Below are positions 55,063-63,683 of a DNA stretch of 64,000 bases, one piece after another. This stretch comes from Roseobacter fucihabitans. GTDB taxonomy: Bacteria > Pseudomonadota > Alphaproteobacteria > Rhodobacterales > Rhodobacteraceae. A program made the translations under genes and the position numbers. The number at the start of each line of letters is the position of its first letter. Position 1 is the first letter of the stretch. The stretch spans positions 2,076,501-2,140,500 of the forward strand of contig NZ_CP143423.1 of the NCBI RefSeq assembly GCF_014337925.2, read 5' to 3'. The notes beneath the pieces are model-generated. The model searched no databases. It had not been told where the DNA came from and saw only the letters and a list, made by a program, of their open reading frames with translations.

Positions 55063-57105
55063 ATGACAAATGACCCTCTCGTGGTGTTCACCCCCTCCGG
55101 CAAACGCGGACGTTTCGCCGTTGGCACACCGATCCTGACTGCCGCACGCCAGCTCGGTGTCGATCTTGATTCGGTTTGCGGCGGGCGCGGGATTTGTTCC
55201 AAATGCCAGATCACGCCGAGCTACGGTGAATTCTCCAAACACGGCGTGACCGTACAGGGCGGTGCCCTCTCGGAGTGGAACTCCGTCGAGCAACGCTACC
55301 AGGACAAGCGCGGCCTCAAAGAGGGGCGCCGTCTGGGCTGTCAGGCCGCCGTGCAGGGCGATGTGGTGATCGACGTTCCCCCCGAAAGCCAGGTGCATAA
55401 ACAAGTGGTGCGCAAACGCGCCGAGGCGCGAGACATCGTGCTCGACCCCTCCACGCGGCTCTATTACGTCGAGGTCGCAGAGCCGGACATGCACGACCCC
55501 TCGGGCGATCTGGAACGGCTGCGCGACGCGTTGAAAGACCAGTGGGAGATCGAGAACGTCACTGCCGATCTGCATATCCTGCAAACCATGCAGCCCATCC
55601 TGCGCAAGGGGGCGTGGAAAGTCACCGTAGCGGTGCATCTTGGCGACGGTGAAAACCGCCCCCGCATTATGAATATCTGGCCGGGGTATTACGAGGGTAC
55701 GGTCTACGGGCTCGCGGTTGACCTTGGCTCCACGACCATCGCGGCCCACTTGTGCGATTTGCAAACAGGCGAGGTTCTCGCCTCTTCGGGCGTCATGAAT
55801 CCTCAGATCCGCTTTGGTGAGGATTTGATGAGCCGGGTGTCCTATTCCATGATGAACGCAAAAGGGGCCGATGAAATGACCCGCGCCGTGCGCGAGGGCA
55901 TGTGCGGGCTGTTTACGCAGATCGCCGTGGAGGCCGGGATCGACAAGGAATTGATCGTGGATGCGGTTTTTGTCTGCAACCCGGTGATGCATCACCTCCT
56001 GCTCGGCATCGACCCGTTCGAGCTGGGACAGGCACCCTTCGCGTTGGCCACGAATAACGCGCTGCGCCTGCGCGCTGATGATCTGGCGCTCAACATTCAC
56101 CCCTCCGCGCGCATCTATATGCTGCCTTGTATCGCCGGTCATGTCGGCGCGGATGCTGCCGCCGTGGCGCTCTCGGAGGCCCCGGATAAATCCGATGATC
56201 TGGTGCTGGTGGTGGATGTCGGGACCAATGCGGAAATCCTGCTCGGCAACCGCGACAAGGTGCTGGCCTGTTCCTCGCCCACCGGTCCCGCCTTTGAGGG
56301 CGCACAGATCAGCTCGGGCCAGCGCGCCGCGCCCGGTGCCATTGAGCGTGTGGAAATCGACCCGGTGAGCAAGGCCCCACGCTTCAAGGTCATCGGCTCG
56401 GACCTGTGGTCGGATGAGGAGGGCTTTGACGAGGTGATCGCGACCTCCGGCGTCACGGGTATCTGTGGGTCGGGTATCATCGAAATGGTCGCCGAAATGC
56501 GCATGCATGGCATTGTCGACGCACCCGGTCTGATCGGATCGCCCGAACAAACCGGCTCGGACCGCTGTTTTCTAGACGGGCGCACCTATTCTTACCGCGT
56601 CTATGACGGCGCCGCAGCAGGCGGCCCGCTGATCACCATCACCAACCGCGATATCCGCGAAATCCAGATGGCCAAAGCCGCCCTTTATTCCGGCGCGCGT
56701 CTGTTGATGGATAAATTCGGCGTCGACAAGGTCGACCGCGTGGTGCTGGCCGGGGCCTTTGGCGCGCATATCTCGACCAAACATGCGATGGTTTTGGGCA
56801 TGATCCCCGATGCGCCGCTGGACCGGGTCACATCGGCGGGCAACGCCGCCGGGACCGGGGCCCGCATCGCCCTGCTCAACACCGCCGCGCGCGGTGAAAT
56901 CGAGGCTACTGTGCGCGCCATCCACAAGATCGAGACCGCCATTGAGCCGCGCTTTCAGGAGCATTTCGTCAATGCCTCCGCGATCCCCAATGCGGTCGAA
57001 CCCTTCCCGATCCTCAATTCCATCGTGACCCTGCCCACCGCGACCTTCAACACCGGCGGCGGGGATGCCCCGGCGGGCGGGCGTAGGCGACGGCGGCGCG
57101 CGTGA
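55063..57105 (+). CDS. ferredoxin-ASKHA fusion protein (DUF4445, RACo-like corrinoid activator family)
   Basis: A 680-residue protein. The N-terminal [2Fe-2S] ferredoxin domain (about residues 5-105) has CGGRGICSKC and a later Cys in RRLGCQAAV. A linker follows, then an ASKHA ATPase fold beginning YGLAVDLGSTTIAAHL, with VVDVGTNAEILLGN, SPTGPAFEG and VVLAGAFGAHIS. This is the architecture of reductive activators of corrinoid proteins. Relatives accompany methyltransferases for methylamines or glycine betaine, but no corrinoid partner is seen nearby. The C-terminus ends in a run of six basic residues. Confidence 0.87.
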   Translation: MTNDPLVVFTPSGKRGRFAVGTPILTAARQLGVDLDSVCGGRGICSKCQITPSYGEFSKHGVTVQGGALSEWNSVEQRYQDKRGLKEGRRLGCQAAVQGDVVIDVPPESQVHKQVVRKRAEARDIVLDPSTRLYYVEVAEPDMHDPSGDLERLRDALKDQWEIENVTADLHILQTMQPILRKGAWKVTVAVHLGDGENRPRIMNIWPGYYEGTVYGLAVDLGSTTIAAHLCDLQTGEVLASSGVMNPQIRFGEDLMSRVSYSMMNAKGADEMTRAVREGMCGLFTQIAVEAGIDKELIVDAVFVCNPVMHHLLLGIDPFELGQAPFALATNNALRLRADDLALNIHPSARIYMLPCIAGHVGADAAAVALSEAPDKSDDLVLVVDVGTNAEILLGNRDKVLACSSPTGPAFEGAQISSGQRAAPGAIERVEIDPVSKAPRFKVIGSDLWSDEEGFDEVIATSGVTGICGSGIIEMVAEMRMHGIVDAPGLIGSPEQTGSDRCFLDGRTYSYRVYDGAAAGGPLITITNRDIREIQMAKAALYSGARLLMDKFGVDKVDRVVLAGAFGAHISTKHAMVLGMIPDAPLDRVTSAGNAAGTGARIALLNTAARGEIEATVRAIHKIETAIEPRFQEHFVNASAIPNAVEPFPILNSIVTLPTATFNTGGGDAPAGGRRRRRRA

Positions 57106-57196
57106 TCTCGCCTCGGGATTTATCGCGCGCACCACCCTTCTAAAACCTTGAAAGGCATCCCATCCCCTGCGATAAACCACATATTGTGATGGAGAG

Positions 57197-58345
57197 ATGA
57201 TGCGCCACAGTTACTATGACTTCTTTGCGGGCGGTGGCATGGCGGGCATCGGTCTGGGTGATGCCTGGACCTGCCTGTTTGCCAATGAAAATGATCCGCA
57301 GAAGGCCGAGAGCTACCGCGCCAATCATCACGGTGGGCGCGAATTGCTGCTGCGCGATGTGGCCGCTGTGACGCGCGATGATCTGCCGGGATCGCCCGAC
57401 CTCGTCTGGGCCTCCTTCCCCTGTCAGGACCTGTCGTTGGCGGGCAATGGCGCGGGGCTTGCAGGCAAGCGCAGTGGCATGTTCAAACCCTTCTGGCAGC
57501 TCATGCGCGCCCTGCACGCCGACGGTCGGGGGCCGAAAATCATCGCCCTCGAAAACGTCTACGGTGCCATTACCAGCAACGGCGGGCGCGATTTCGCGAC
57601 ACTGGCCGCCGCCTTCTCCGGGCTCGGTTATCGGTTCGGTGCCATGGTCGTGGATGCGGTGCATTTCCTGCCCCAATCGCGGCCTAGGTTTTTCATGATC
57701 GGGATTCGCGGCGATCTTGCGGTCCCACCGGGACTGACGGGCGACGGCCCCTGCGCGCTCTGGCACCCGCCCGCATTAGTTGAAGGGTGCAACTTGTTGT
57801 CACGCACGGCTGCATCGCGCTGGCGCTGGTGGAACCTGCCCACGCCCCCCGCGCGCAACACCACCCTCGCCAGCCTGATTGAGAATAAACCCACCGGGGT
57901 GGCGTGGCACAGCAAGGCGGAAACCAGATACCTGCTCGACATGATGAGCGATCACAACCGCAAGAAGGTCGATGCGGCGTCGCAAGCAGGCGAACGCGTG
58001 ATCGGCACCATCTATCGGCGCACCCGTACGGGGCCGGATGGCATCAGACGCCAGCGCGCCGAAGTGCGTTTTGATCAGATCGCTGGCTGTTTGCGCACCC
58101 CTGCGGGCGGATCAAGCCGCCAGACCATCATGGTGGTGAGCGGCAAGACCATACGCTCGCGTCTGCTCTCCACACGCGAGGCCGCCCTGTTGATGGGCCT
58201 GCCCGAAAGCTATGTGCTGCCCGAACGCTATAACGCGGCCTATAAGCTCGCGGGCGACGGTGTCGCCGTACCCGTCGTGCGCCATCTGTCGCAGACGCTT
58301 TTTGAACCGGTGCTGCATCGCAATCGCCTGGCTTTGGTCGCCTGA
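57197..58345 (+). CDS. DNA (cytosine-5-)-methyltransferase
   Basis: A 382-residue m5C methyltransferase. Motif I is FFAGGGMAGIGL (residues 9-20), motif IV the catalytic SFPCQDLS (Cys76), motif VI ENV (119-121), motif VIII QSRPRFFMIG, motif IX region TREAALLMGLPESY, and motif X GDGVAVPVVRHL. All are in canonical order, so the enzyme looks active. A second ATG at 57200 gives better spacing to GGAG and may be the true start. It is followed after 18 bp by a GIY-YIG nuclease gene, which suggests a type II restriction-modification pair. Confidence 0.93.
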   Translation: MMRHSYYDFFAGGGMAGIGLGDAWTCLFANENDPQKAESYRANHHGGRELLLRDVAAVTRDDLPGSPDLVWASFPCQDLSLAGNGAGLAGKRSGMFKPFWQLMRALHADGRGPKIIALENVYGAITSNGGRDFATLAAAFSGLGYRFGAMVVDAVHFLPQSRPRFFMIGIRGDLAVPPGLTGDGPCALWHPPALVEGCNLLSRTAASRWRWWNLPTPPARNTTLASLIENKPTGVAWHSKAETRYLLDMMSDHNRKKVDAASQAGERVIGTIYRRTRTGPDGIRRQRAEVRFDQIAGCLRTPAGGSSRQTIMVVSGKTIRSRLLSTREAALLMGLPESYVLPERYNAAYKLAGDGVAVPVVRHLSQTLFEPVLHRNRLALVA

Positions 58346-58363
58346 CCCCGGCAAGGATCCTCC

Positions 58364-59083
58364 ATGATCGCGCGAAACCCCGACAACACCAATTTCCCGC
58401 CCTTTGAGACTGAAGATTTGCGCGCCAATCTGGCGGGTTTTCTGGCGTTGAAATTTGACGATGCCGTGACCGGTAAACCGCGTGCGGTTGGTGGTTTCAA
58501 GTGGGGCGTCTATGCGTTTTTCGACTATGACGGCGAGCCGATCTATGTCGGGCAGACCAAGGAGAAACTCAGCACCCGTATCCGACGTCACTTGACGAAC
58601 CAGCGCACCGATGCGGTGGCAATGTCCGTGCTGGACCCCTTTGAGGTCTATGAGATTGAGGTCTGGCCGCTGGCGCAATTCCAAAACACCGGTGCGGGGG
58701 ATACGGCGGCCAAGGCGCATCTGGATGCGCTTGAGGACCTTATCTATCAACAAGCGATTGTGCAGAGCACCTTCAAGGCTGTGTTGAACGAAAAGGACCC
58801 GCCAACTGCAACGATGGTTGTCGATAAACCGCCCTCGCTGCGCCACTGTCTGGTCTCCGAACCCGTGCATCGGATCAGATCGCATCCGGATTTTCGCATC
58901 GCACGGCGGGCCTTGATCCTGTCGCGTCTGGCGCAGGTCATCTCGGAGCGCAAGGTGCAGGGGGGCCTGCGCCGTGTCCTGCTGACACAATCCAAACGGC
59001 TGCAATGGCTGGCGGAGCGACGCTATCAGGCGCTCGGTGGCGCGCATTCTCTGGCCGCAACAGATGAGGAACAAAACGACTGA
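58364..59083 (+). CDS. GIY-YIG nuclease, probable Eco29kI-like restriction endonuclease
   Basis: A 239-residue protein with a GIY-YIG fold: GVYAFF (from residue 48), PIYVGQT (about 59-65) and the catalytic Arg region LSTRIRRHL (70-77), with a candidate metal-binding Glu in DALEDLIYQQ (about residue 124). It has no UvrC or homing-endonuclease extensions. Eco29kI-group type II restriction enzymes are single-domain GIY-YIG proteins of about this size, encoded beside m5C methyltransferases; the arrangement here is the same. The recognition site is not known. Confidence 0.8.
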   Translation: MIARNPDNTNFPPFETEDLRANLAGFLALKFDDAVTGKPRAVGGFKWGVYAFFDYDGEPIYVGQTKEKLSTRIRRHLTNQRTDAVAMSVLDPFEVYEIEVWPLAQFQNTGAGDTAAKAHLDALEDLIYQQAIVQSTFKAVLNEKDPPTATMVVDKPPSLRHCLVSEPVHRIRSHPDFRIARRALILSRLAQVISERKVQGGLRRVLLTQSKRLQWLAERRYQALGGAHSLAATDEEQND

Positions 59084-59402
59084 CGCGCAGACCGTGCCGC
59101 GCTGGATCAGTTTCGTTTTGCGCACCGCAGCCGGCACGCAGACCCTGCCCCTGTTCACATGTTTGAATTCCCCCCAGATCACTCAACGGCCACAAATTCC
59201 GTCGTTAATTTCTCGCCAAACCGGTTTCATCGGTACGGGCGGCGGCGAAGGCAAGCCCAAGGCACGCATCCAGAACCCGCGGCATTCAGGATATCTGGAT
59301 CATCTGCATCCATCATGCTGCCCGGGTCGAGCAGATGCCACGACGCAAAATCACCATAGCGCCTTGCGCAGTCCTTACGAAAACACTATGAGCAACGGCG
59401 AC
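59084..59402. other. intergenic region without a recognisable gene
   Basis: The 319 bp between the GIY-YIG nuclease stop and tRNA-Gly contain no frame with family-like sequence, no hairpin terminator of note and no copy of the tRNA 3' end. The tRNA promoter is presumably in the last 60 bp, which are A/T-richer (GAAAACACTATGAGC). Confidence 0.6.
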
Positions 59403-59476
59403 GCGGGTGTAGCTCAATGGTAGAGCTTTTGCTTCCCAAGCAAGTGACGAGGGTTCGATTCCCTTCACCCGCTCCA
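59403..59476 (+). tRNA. tRNA-Gly (anticodon CCC)
   Basis: The acceptor arm GCGGGTG (59403-59409) pairs with CACCCGC (59466-59472), the discriminator is T and CCA is encoded (59474-59476). The D arm has AGCTCAATGGTAGAGCT; the anticodon stem-loop is TTGC-TTCCCAA-GCAA with anticodon CCC at loop positions 34-36; the T arm is GAGGGTTCGATTCCCTT. It reads GGG codons. Confidence 0.96.
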
Positions 59477-59794
59477 ATCCCGCGATGCCTGCACTTAATC
59501 GTTGATCGACAGCACATGTTGGATGCTGCGAAACAGAGGCCTTATTTCCATTGGATTGATCGGCAATGGTGCCCATAGCCCACGCCAAATCACTGTCGCG
59601 CCAGAACTCAATCGCGGACCTAAATAGCATTAAACCTTGAATGCAGCGCCAAATGCGCGTCATCGCGATCACCATCGCAGTATAATACCGCCAGTTTCAT
59701 TCCATTAATCCCCATCAAACAGGTTCACATACAAGTCTCGCGCCCGACCAGAAAAAACAATCTGCGACGAAACAACCTGTGCCAAGGCAGTGGT
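59477..59794. other. intergenic region without a recognisable gene
   Basis: The 318 bp between tRNA-Gly and the convergent CoA ligase hold no convincing coding sequence. A minus-strand frame here extends through the tRNA and is an artefact. No transposase fragment or repeat of the tRNA end was found. Confidence 0.55.
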
Positions 59795-61414
59795 CTAATT
59801 CAAAAGGATGTTTCTGAATTTATCACGCAGATCCCGCTTCAAAACCTTGCCCGTGGCATTGCGCGGCAGAGCATCCGTAAAAACGACCGTATCAGGAACC
59901 TGCCACCGGGCAATCTTACCCTCGAAAATGCTTAGAACGTCGCCGATATCGGGGTCTTCGCCTTCTGCCTTGACTGCCACCAGCACGGGGCGTTCGTCCC
60001 ATTTTTCATGGCGCGCGCCAATCACGGCGGCATCCGCCAGCAACGGATGGGCGATGGCGATATTTTCCAGCTCCACCGAACTGATCCACTCGCCGCCCGA
60101 TTTGATGATGTCCTTGGAGCGATCCTTGATGCTCAGGAACCCGTCTGAATCCAGCGTCGCCACATCGCCGGTATTGAACCACCCGTTCTGCAACGTCTCC
60201 TCCGGCGTCGCGCGGAAATAAGCGTTCAGAATGAAATGGCCGCGCACCACCAATTCGCCCTGCGTCTTGCCATCATGCGGCAGGCGCGCGCCCTGATCAT
60301 CCACGATTGCCAGTTCCACACCCCAAGGCGGGCGGCCCTGATTTTCGCGCAATCGGTGCAGCGCGTCGAGTTCAAGGTCGAGATGTTTGGCCAGCGGTTG
60401 ATTGACCGAACCGATCGGCGACATTTCCGTCATGCCCCAGGCGTGGATCGTTTCCACACCGTAGCGGTCTCGGAAGGCTTCGATCATCGAGGGTGGACAG
60501 GCCGAGCCGCCCACAACGGTCTTCTGCAGGCTTTCGAGCTTGCTGCCTGCCTTTTCCGCCTCCCCCAGAAGGCCCAGCCAGATGGTCGGTACACCCAGTG
60601 CGGTGTTCACACGGTGCCGGTCGATCAGCCCAACAAGCGAAGGCCCATCCAGCCCCGGCCCCGGCAGAACCATACGCGCGCCCACCATCGCGCAGGCGTA
60701 GGGCGAACCCCAGGCGTTGACGTGGAACATCGGCACCACGGGCAGGACGACGTCCATGGCCGAAAATCCGATGCTATCGGCAAGATTGCTGGCGAAACTG
60801 TGCAACACGGTGGAGCGGTGCGAAAACAGAACGCCCTTGGGATTGCCGGTGGTGCCGGACGTGTAACACAGGCTGGAGGCCGTCAATTCATCGAATTGCG
60901 GCCAGGCGTATTCGGGATCGCCCTGCGCCAGCAGATCATCATAGGCGATGATGCCGGGCAAGGCCTCTGCCGCCTCCCCGACCTCTGGCTCCATCAGGAC
61001 AATATGCTTGAGCGTGGTCAGCTTGTCGCGAATGGCCGCCACCAGCGGGACAAAAGTCGCATCGATGAACAACACCTCATCCTCGGCATGGTTGATGATA
61101 TAAATCAGTTGCTGGGCGAACAGACGCGGATTGATCGTGTGACAGACGAAGCCGCCGCCCGAAACGCCGAAATAGATTTCCAGATGACGGCGGTTGTTCC
61201 AGGCGATGGTGGCGCAACGTGCCTGGCGACCCAGCCCAAGACGGTCAAGCACGCTGGCGAGCGCGCGCGCGTTACGGCCGACCGTGCCCCAGCTTATGTG
61301 CTCCTCGCCGCCGTGGGTATTGACGGAGATCACATCCGTTTGAGCGTGAAACCGTTGTGCATGCTCGATCAGCGAGGAAATCAACAATGGCGCTGTCATC
61401 ATCTGGCCGAGCAT
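59795..61414 (-). CDS. dmdB: acyl-CoA ligase, DmdB-like (3-methylmercaptopropionate-CoA ligase candidate)
   Basis: A 539-residue AMP-forming ligase. Core motifs are SSLCYTSGTTGNPKGV (P-loop), VPMFHVNAWG, HAWGMTEMSP, WFNTGDVATLDSDGF, DRSKDIIKSGGEWIS and the C-terminal Lys in LPRNATGKVLKRDL. The start MLGQMMTAPLLISSL and the IAWNNRRHLEIYFGVSGGGFVCHTINPRL segment are very close to what I recall of roseobacter DmdB, which activates methylmercaptopropionate from DMSP. Short- to medium-chain fatty-acid activation is also likely in this group. The ATG at 61414 follows AAGGGAGA. Convergent with tRNA-Gly. Confidence 0.85.
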   Translation of the reverse strand: MLGQMMTAPLLISSLIEHAQRFHAQTDVISVNTHGGEEHISWGTVGRNARALASVLDRLGLGRQARCATIAWNNRRHLEIYFGVSGGGFVCHTINPRLFAQQLIYIINHAEDEVLFIDATFVPLVAAIRDKLTTLKHIVLMEPEVGEAAEALPGIIAYDDLLAQGDPEYAWPQFDELTASSLCYTSGTTGNPKGVLFSHRSTVLHSFASNLADSIGFSAMDVVLPVVPMFHVNAWGSPYACAMVGARMVLPGPGLDGPSLVGLIDRHRVNTALGVPTIWLGLLGEAEKAGSKLESLQKTVVGGSACPPSMIEAFRDRYGVETIHAWGMTEMSPIGSVNQPLAKHLDLELDALHRLRENQGRPPWGVELAIVDDQGARLPHDGKTQGELVVRGHFILNAYFRATPEETLQNGWFNTGDVATLDSDGFLSIKDRSKDIIKSGGEWISSVELENIAIAHPLLADAAVIGARHEKWDERPVLVAVKAEGEDPDIGDVLSIFEGKIARWQVPDTVVFTDALPRNATGKVLKRDLRDKFRNILLN

Positions 61415-61520
61415 GTGGAATCTCCCTTGCGTGCTTGCGCGGTGCATGTTGCCACCGTGCATCGCTGGACCCTTTCTGGCAAGTCTTGGCAAATCAAGCC
61501 ACAGGGCTTAGGGCAAACAT

Positions 61521-62003
61521 ATGTCACTTCTCTATCACACACCGCTATCACCGCGCATCCAACAAGACCTTGGGATCACGCCGCCCGCCCCGCTGGCGAT
61601 GGCGGATCAGGTCCGGTTTTCCGAATTGGATGTGCTGAACCACGTGAACAACGCCGTCTACATGCATTGGTTTGAACGGCTGCGTATCAGATATACGCAG
61701 GACTGGGGAATTTCGCGCTTTAGGGGCACGGGGAAGGACCCGCGCATCGTGATCCGGTCGGGAGAGATCCACTATCGCCAGGAAATGCTTATGGATGAGG
61801 ACTACGTGGTCACTTGCGGATGCACAGCGTTTCGGAACACGTCTTTTTCGCTGTCCCAGGCGCTGTGGTCCGGCGGGACGCTGCGTGCGACATTCGAGTG
61901 CGTGCTTGTCATGCTGAATGCGGATGGGTCGGGGAGATACCCAATCCCGGCAGAGGTGCGCGAGCGCTTCGTTCAAATCGACAGTGCGGAGCATCAGCCG
62001 TGA
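61521..62003 (+). CDS. 4-hydroxybenzoyl-CoA-type (YbgC-like) acyl-CoA thioesterase
   Basis: A 160-residue hot-dog-fold thioesterase. The catalytic region is VRFSELDVLNHVNNAVYMHWFERLRI, where the Asp and the following NHVNN motif match the 4HBT family. It should hydrolyse an acyl-CoA thioester. It is divergent from the DmdB-like ligase with 106 bp between them, so the two could act on related CoA esters; that is inference. Confidence 0.87.
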   Translation: MSLLYHTPLSPRIQQDLGITPPAPLAMADQVRFSELDVLNHVNNAVYMHWFERLRIRYTQDWGISRFRGTGKDPRIVIRSGEIHYRQEMLMDEDYVVTCGCTAFRNTSFSLSQALWSGGTLRATFECVLVMLNADGSGRYPIPAEVRERFVQIDSAEHQP

Positions 62004-62004
62004 A

Positions 62005-62081
62005 GGTGGCCTGAAAGCCCACCTTACGCGATAAACGCAACCGAACCGTCTAGGTGCCGTAGGGTGGGCTTTGAGGCCACC
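62005..62081. terminator. long inverted repeat between convergent genes
   Basis: Arms of 24 bp, beginning GGTGGCCTGAAAGCCCACC and ending GGTGGGCTTTGAGGCCACC, are complementary except for two positions and are 29 bp apart. There are no T-tracts. It lies just after the thioesterase stop and 4 bp before the pgi stop, so it likely separates the two convergent transcripts; GTAGGGTGGGCTTT-type palindromes also occur as dispersed repeats in many bacteria. Confidence 0.65.
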
Positions 62082-62085
62082 CGGA

Positions 62086-63681
62086 TCACCCTTCCTGCTT
62101 TTGATGTTGATGCAGAAAGCCTACCAGCGCTGCGGTTGAACCATCCTTTTCCGACGCGTCCGCATGGCCTTCAATGATTGGCTGTAGGGAGGTCGCAAGT
62201 TCTTTGCCCAACTCGACACCCCATTGATCAAACGAATTGATGCCCAGAATGACGCCCTCGACAAACACGCGATGCTCATAGAGCGCCACGATTTGGCCCA
62301 GCACAAAGGGATCGAGCCTTGGATAGGCAAGCGTCGTGGACGGGCGATCACCGGTAAACACCCTATGGCGCGCCTGGCGTTCCAACTCATCCCCGCTTAA
62401 CCCGGCCGCCTCCATCTTGGCGCGCGCCTCCTCAAGCGACCGCCCGCGCATCAGCGCTTCGGATTGCGCGAGGCAATTGGCGATCAACAGCTGGTGGTGA
62501 TGGGCTAGATCCGGCTCATGCCCTTCCGCAGCAATCATGAACTCGCAAGGCACAATCCGCGTCCCCTGATGGATCAGCTGGTAAAACGCATGCTGCCCAT
62601 TGGTTCCCGCCGCGCCCCATACAATCGGCCCGCTCGACACATCCACCGGCGTACCATCCATTTGCACAGCCTTACCGTTGCTTTCCATTTCCAGCTGCTG
62701 GAAATAATCCGGCAACCGCGCCAAGCGTTGGTCATAAGGCAACACAGCCCGGCTGGCATATCCGCAGACCTGCGCATGCCAGATCCCGACCAGCGCCAGC
62801 ATCACCGGCAGGTTTCCAACGCCCTGTGCCGTCTGGAAATGGCGGTCCATCTCCTGCCCGCCCCGCAGAAACGCATCAAAACGATCCGGTCCGATGGCAA
62901 TCATCAGGGACAATCCAATCGGCCCCCAGAGCGAATAGCGCCCGCCGACCCAATCCTCAAACCCAAATACGCGCTCGGGCGGGATGCCGAAATCGCGGGT
63001 CTTTTCCTCAGATGTGCTCAGCGCGGCAAACTGCGCGCTTGCATCACCCCCCTGCGCTTGCATCCAGGCCTTGGCGGTGCGCGCATTGGTCATGGTCTCG
63101 ATTGTCGTGAAGGTCTTGGAAGCCACAATCACCAAGGTGGTTTTCGCCTCCAGCCCGCGCAGCACATCCGCGATATGCGCCCCATCCACATTGGACACGA
63201 AATGGCACCGTGGCCCGTCATGATAAGGCGACAACGCCTGCACCGCCATGGCCGGCCCCAGATCGGATCCGCCAATCCCGATGTTCACCACATCCGTGAT
63301 ATCGCTGTTGCGGATATGGTTGGCGTAAATGCGCATCCGTTCCAGCGTCGCATGGATCCCCGGCATGACATCGAACCCATCCACATACACCGGCCCCCCA
63401 TCAAGGTTGCGCAGAGCGGTATGCAGAACGGCACGGCCTTCGGTGTCATTGATCGCTTCGCCCCCAAACATCGCGGCGCATTTTGCAGGCGCATCCGCCG
63501 CCTCGACCAAGGCGAGCAGCGCGTCACGGGTTTCCGCATCCAGGTTCGTCTTGGAATAATCAAACAGCATATCACCGGTCTGCGCGCTGAACTCTGAGGC
63601 CCGGTTGGGGGTGTCAAACAATGACAGGATGGAACGGCCCTGGTTCTTTTCTTTCAGGGCCGCAAGCGCTGCCCACTGCAC
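62086..63681 (-). CDS. pgi: glucose-6-phosphate isomerase
   Basis: A 531-residue phosphoglucose isomerase. Signatures are [32 protein letters not shown], the [15 protein letters not shown] block, [22 protein letters not shown] with the catalytic residues, and [12 protein letters not shown] near the end. The best start is the GTG at 63681, immediately after the pgl stop; an upstream TTG at 63696 lies within pgl. The pgl-pgi order suits entry into Entner-Doudoroff and pentose-phosphate metabolism. Confidence 0.95.
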   Translation of the reverse strand: MQWAALAALKEKNQGRSILSLFDTPNRASEFSAQTGDMLFDYSKTNLDAETRDALLALVEAADAPAKCAAMFGGEAINDTEGRAVLHTALRNLDGGPVYVDGFDVMPGIHATLERMRIYANHIRNSDITDVVNIGIGGSDLGPAMAVQALSPYHDGPRCHFVSNVDGAHIADVLRGLEAKTTLVIVASKTFTTIETMTNARTAKAWMQAQGGDASAQFAALSTSEEKTRDFGIPPERVFGFEDWVGGRYSLWGPIGLSLMIAIGPDRFDAFLRGGQEMDRHFQTAQGVGNLPVMLALVGIWHAQVCGYASRAVLPYDQRLARLPDYFQQLEMESNGKAVQMDGTPVDVSSGPIVWGAAGTNGQHAFYQLIHQGTRIVPCEFMIAAEGHEPDLAHHHQLLIANCLAQSEALMRGRSLEEARAKMEAAGLSGDELERQARHRVFTGDRPSTTLAYPRLDPFVLGQIVALYEHRVFVEGVILGINSFDQWGVELGKELATSLQPIIEGHADASEKDGSTAALVGFLHQHQKQEG

Positions 63682-63683
63682 AC

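Noticed and set aside
54925-56550. 541-residue open frame on the minus strand
   Set aside because: It is antisense to the ferredoxin-ASKHA gene, rich in His, Gly, Arg and Asp as expected from a shadow frame, and matches no family.
57197-59476. Complete genomic island integrated at tRNA-Gly
   Set aside because: No integrase gene and no second copy of the tRNA 3' end were found within the window.
59313-59675. 120-residue minus-strand reading frame containing RVKGIEPSSLAWEAKALPL
   Set aside because: This is the antisense translation of the tRNA-Gly gene, a well-known spurious protein pattern in annotations.
60236-61675. 479-residue open frame on the plus strand
   Set aside because: It is antisense to the DmdB-like ligase and runs into the thioesterase gene.
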